Below, piece after piece: positions 61,491-64,000 of a stretch of 64,000 nucleotides of DNA; positions within the stretch are counted from its first letter, which is position 1, and the number at the start of each line of letters is the position of its first letter. This DNA is from Parvibaculum sp963696585. Lineage in GTDB: Bacteria; Pseudomonadota; Alphaproteobacteria; Parvibaculales; Parvibaculaceae. The DNA is taken from assembly GCA_963696585.1 (NCBI GenBank), contig CAVOKW010000035.1:277942-341941 (forward strand), given 5' to 3'. Position numbers and translations under genes: made by a program. The notes under the pieces are model-generated. The model was given only the letters and a program-made list of their open reading frames with translations. It was not told where the DNA came from and ran no database searches.

Positions 61491-62000
61491 TTAATGACCG
61501 GCGCCAGGTTTTGGTTTGCTGGTTGTGTCACTGCTACTGTTGAACTTGCCGAGATTGCTGAAGAGCTGGCCCAGAACGGTCAACTCCTTGCCACGGGTGG
61601 GCGTGGCCCGGTCGACGTAATTCACGATCTCGCCGTCTTCCAGGCCGTAATAGGCCACTTGCTGAACCGTGGATGTCTTGTCGAAATAGACAGCCGCAAC
61701 GGTGCGATCCACTTCCTTGGGCGCATAAAAGGCGCGGGTCTCGAACTTGCTGGATATATAGTACCAGGCCTCGCCATCAACGGTGGACATGGTCGAGGGT
61801 GAGCCGAGAAGCTTGGCGGTTTCTTCCTTGCTGGTGAAACCGGGTTCGATCTTTTTCAGGTCTTTCTGGTCGAAGACATAGCCACGCTCCTGCACCACGG
61901 GCTCGACCAGCGGTGCGCAAGCCATGAGGGGGGCGCCTGCCAGACCTGCGGCCATCATCGTCAGAAGCAGACGTTTGGGGCGACTGTGAAGGGATTTCAT
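61491..62000 (-). CDS. bamE: Outer membrane assembly lipoprotein BamE (SmpA/OmlA)
   Basis: A 169-residue lipoprotein of the beta-barrel assembly machine. The signal peptide ends in a lipobox, APLMAC, with lipidated Cys28. The SmpA/OmlA domain has KDLKKIEPGFTSKEETAKLLGSPSTM, WYYISSKFETRAFYAPKEVDRTVAAVYFD and VQQVAYYGLEDGE. The C-terminal tail is Ser/Lys/Pro-rich. It is divergent from the bc1 chaperone gene, a typical alphaproteobacterial arrangement. Confidence 0.93.
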   Translation of the reverse strand: MKSLHSRPKRLLLTMMAAGLAGAPLMACAPLVEPVVQERGYVFDQKDLKKIEPGFTSKEETAKLLGSPSTMSTVDGEAWYYISSKFETRAFYAPKEVDRTVAAVYFDKTSTVQQVAYYGLEDGEIVNYVDRATPTRGKELTVLGQLFSNLGKFNSSSDTTSKPKPGAGH

Positions 62001-62151
62001 GGCGTTCGGCCTCCTCGGGGCGAATTGTTCTGTCGTTGACCTACCTCTGTCGCTGGCTAAATTCAATCGACATCTGTGCTATGCAGGCACGACACAAAAT
62101 GACTCGATTGCTTTTGGGGGGTTCCCAGCGGCAGCAAGCAGCGGTTTTGCC

Positions 62152-62715
62152 ATGATATGGAAAAAGTTACTAGGCGGCAGGGCTAAGGATGACAGTCCCT
62201 ATTTGCTCTACCGGCAACTCGTCAATCAGGCGCGGCTGCCTGTATTTTACACGGATTTCGGCGTGCCGGATACGGTGGAGGGCCGATTTGAGATGGTTGC
62301 CCTGCATGCGGTCCTGACCATGCGCCGTCTGAAACGCGCCAGTCCGGAGGCCAGAGCCTTCGGTCAAAGGATTTTTGATGTCATGTTTGATGACATGGAT
62401 CAGGCCATGCGCGAAATGGGTGTGAGCGACCTCCGGGTGGGTGACAAAATCCGGGCCCTGGCGGAAGCCTATTTTGGACGCATCGCCGCTTATGAGGATG
62501 GCCTGGGGGCGGCGGATGACGCGTTGCTGCTTGAGGTGGTTGCCCGCAATGTTTACGGAGAGGCCTCGTCGCGTCGCGAACAGATTACCGCAATGGCTCG
62601 CTATATGCGGGCCTGTGATGCCTTGTTGTCGTCGCAGGATTTGGCACGGCTGATGAAGGGCGAGGTTCGCTATCCCGTACCTGTTCCTCCGGTACTGGAA
62701 GGAGATGCGGCATGA
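62152..62715 (+). CDS. Ubiquinol-cytochrome c chaperone family protein (CBP3-like)
   Basis: A 187-residue helical protein of the CBP3/UQCC1 family, whose members help make cytochrome b of the bc1 complex. It has LYRQLVNQARLPVFYTDFGVPDTVEGRFEMVALHAVLTMRRL, FDVMFDDMDQAMREMGVSDLRVGDKIRALAEAYFGR and LARLMKGEV. The start is ATG at 62152; earlier frame sequence belongs to the divergent leader. The stop overlaps the next start by four bases (ATGA). Confidence 0.9.
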   Translation: MIWKKLLGGRAKDDSPYLLYRQLVNQARLPVFYTDFGVPDTVEGRFEMVALHAVLTMRRLKRASPEARAFGQRIFDVMFDDMDQAMREMGVSDLRVGDKIRALAEAYFGRIAAYEDGLGAADDALLLEVVARNVYGEASSRREQITAMARYMRACDALLSSQDLARLMKGEVRYPVPVPPVLEGDAA

Positions 62716-63278
62716 GCCCGTCGGATGACGCACCTGAACTGGTCAAGCCTGAGTTCAGTCTTGTCATCGCTCTGGCTGACGTTGGTGACCGGGCCAGGAA
62801 TTTTCGATTCAAGCCAAGCGAAGAAGAACGCGCCGCGATTGCGGCCCGTCTGGATCTTTTGACGTTGACCCGGTTTGAAGGCGAGGGGCGCGTGCGGCCC
62901 TGGCGCAAGGCCGGCCTCGTGTTTGAGGGGCACTTCATTGCTGATCTTACCCAGGCCTGTGTGGTGAGCCTGGAGCCGGTTGCGGACCATCTGGAAGCCG
63001 ATTTCATCGTGCATTATCTGCCGCAGGATATGATCGATGAATGGGAGAAAAAACAGGCTGAGGATGGTGACATCATCATCGATTCTGAAAATGACGAGCC
63101 TGTTGACCCGATTGTCAACGGCATGATTGATGTGGGCGAGTCGGCGGTCCAGCAGCTTGCCTTGAGTGTTAACCCATACCCGCGCAAACCCGATGTGTCC
63201 TTCGAGCCACCCGCTTCGGCCGCCGCACCAAAGGAAAACCCCTTTGCCGTGCTCGAAAAATTGAAAAAAACAGACTGA
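62712..63278 (+). CDS. DUF177 (YceD-like) protein
   Basis: A 188-residue protein of the YceD/DUF177 family, linked in bacteria to 23S rRNA or ribosome assembly. Conserved parts are GHFIADLTQACVVSLEPV, with the single Cys of the family, and the acidic segment DPIVNGMIDVGESAVQQLALSVNPYPRKP. The ending ENPFAVLEKLKK is typical. Its usual partner rpmF is absent here; plsX follows directly, the normal Rhizobiales order. Confidence 0.9.
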   Translation: MSPSDDAPELVKPEFSLVIALADVGDRARNFRFKPSEEERAAIAARLDLLTLTRFEGEGRVRPWRKAGLVFEGHFIADLTQACVVSLEPVADHLEADFIVHYLPQDMIDEWEKKQAEDGDIIIDSENDEPVDPIVNGMIDVGESAVQQLALSVNPYPRKPDVSFEPPASAAAPKENPFAVLEKLKKTD

Positions 63279-63426
63279 ATCTGTATTGGGCGTCATATAT
63301 CTAGCTGTTGTCAGGTGCCGCCAAGCGAGTATCTTCTGGGCGCTGTCCCGGCGATTTCGAGTCCGGTATGGTTGGGGACGGGAACGACTGATAAGTGGTT
63401 TCCCGGCATAATGAATAGGGGTGGAT

Positions 63427-64000
63427 GTGACGCGCGGATTGACCATTGCGCTCGACGGTATGGGCGGCGACAACGGACCGGCGACGGTGATCGGTGGCGT
63501 TGAGGTTGCCTCGGTGCGGCACCCTGATGTGCGCTTCCTGATTTATGGCGATGAGGCCCAGATTGCGCCGCTGCTGGCCAGGCATCCGCGCGTGAGCGGC
63601 GTCAGCACCATCATTCATACCGATGTGGCGATTGCCATGGACGAGAAGCCCAGCCAGGCTTTGCGCAAGGGACGTCGTGTCAGCAGCATGTGGCGGGCGA
63701 TCGATGCTGTCCATGAAGGTGATGCGCAGGCGGCTGTCTCGGCGGGCAACACTGGCGCATTGATGGCCATGGCCAAGGTTATTCTCAAGACCATGCCGAA
63801 TGTCGAGCGTCCGGCTCTGGCGGCATTGTGGCCGACAACGCGCGGCGAAAGCGTTGTGCTGGATCTGGGCGCGACGATGGGCCCCGATGCCTTTCAGCTC
63901 GTTCAGTTTGCCGTCATGGGACAGGCTTATGCGCGTGTTCTCTTTGGCATTCCCAGGCCGACTGTCGGCCTGCTGAATATTGGCGAGGAAGAGGTCAAGG
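63427..64000 (+). CDS. plsX: Phosphate acyltransferase PlsX (3' end cut by window edge)
   Basis: The first 191 codons of PlsX, which makes acyl phosphate from acyl-ACP for phospholipid synthesis. LTIALDGMGGDNGPATVIGG starts the protein, and DEKPSQALRKGRRVSSMWRAID and AAVSAGNTGALMAMAKVIL are diagnostic. The start is GTG at 63427 with AGGGG five bases upstream; GTG at 63421 is also in frame. The gene continues beyond the window. Confidence 0.93.
   Translation, partial: MTRGLTIALDGMGGDNGPATVIGGVEVASVRHPDVRFLIYGDEAQIAPLLARHPRVSGVSTIIHTDVAIAMDEKPSQALRKGRRVSSMWRAIDAVHEGDAQAAVSAGNTGALMAMAKVILKTMPNVERPALAALWPTTRGESVVLDLGATMGPDAFQLVQFAVMGQAYARVLFGIPRPTVGLLNIGEEEVK

Overview
The window is a roughly 60% GC chromosomal segment from an alphaproteobacterium, almost certainly of the order Hyphomicrobiales (Rhizobiales). 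The pointers are a MucR/Ros-type regulator, an LdtR/LdtP regulator-transpeptidase pair, 5-aminolevulinate synthase (C4 haem route) together with a magnesium-type HemB, a single bifunctional Rsh, an alphaproteobacterial gene order from folK and rpoZ through rsh, pyrE, pdxJ, acpS, lepB, rnc, era, recO and parC, and GC-rich mosaic palindromes between genes. No genus can be assigned from the sequence alone. Most of the window is core genome; no rRNA, tRNA, CRISPR array, prophage or insertion sequence was recognised.

Layout. 1-9 kb is the most accessory-like part: a truncated MarR regulator divergent from a UspA protein, small secreted or membrane proteins (lipoprotein-like peptide, double-RcnB, SYLF, Thivi_2564), a VIT-type Fe/Mn transporter beside an iron superoxide dismutase, ArsC, a YgiQ radical SAM enzyme, a secreted unknown and 3-hydroxybutyrate dehydrogenase preceded by the stump of a patatin gene. 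9-17 kb holds a hydrolase, a soluble lytic transglycosylase with a tandem repeat at its C-terminus, dapA-smpB-molybdopterin oxidoreductase, a type 5 uracil-DNA glycosylase and a NYN nuclease. 17-29 kb is the housekeeping run folK to parC, tightly packed with stop/start overlaps.

28.8-38 kb lies on the minus strand: a complete TakP-like TRAP transporter with a fourth membrane-anchored gene at its end, the Bpt N-degron transferase, a SLC13-family transporter, an RDD protein and motAB. 38-51 kb holds a flavin reductase, a TonB-anchor-like unknown, a beta-hydroxyacid dehydrogenase, ornithine decarboxylase, a short TetR regulator with a palindrome across its promoter, hemB, a valine-catabolism cluster (isobutyryl-CoA dehydrogenase, 3-hydroxyisobutyryl-CoA hydrolase, 3-hydroxyisobutyrate dehydrogenase), ldtR-ldtP-gdpd, and hemA overlapping a small unknown gene.

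51-64 kb holds mucR, then glyA-nrdR-ribD-ribE-ribB-ribH-nusB-thiL as one probable operon (serine/glycine and one-carbon supply, ribonucleotide reductase control, riboflavin, antitermination, thiamine diphosphate), the K+-independent proton-pumping pyrophosphatase with a strong terminator, bamE, and a cytochrome bc1 chaperone-DUF177-plsX run that leaves the window.

I did not find a convincing complete new system. The best leads are small unknown genes tightly coupled to known machines: the DUF6898 protein overlapping hemA, the BsuPI-like protein closing the TRAP operon and the TonB-anchor-like protein at 38.7 kb. A MucR lacking the zinc-ligand histidines, a RibB with a dead cyclohydrolase domain and the patatin stump are further points to check.
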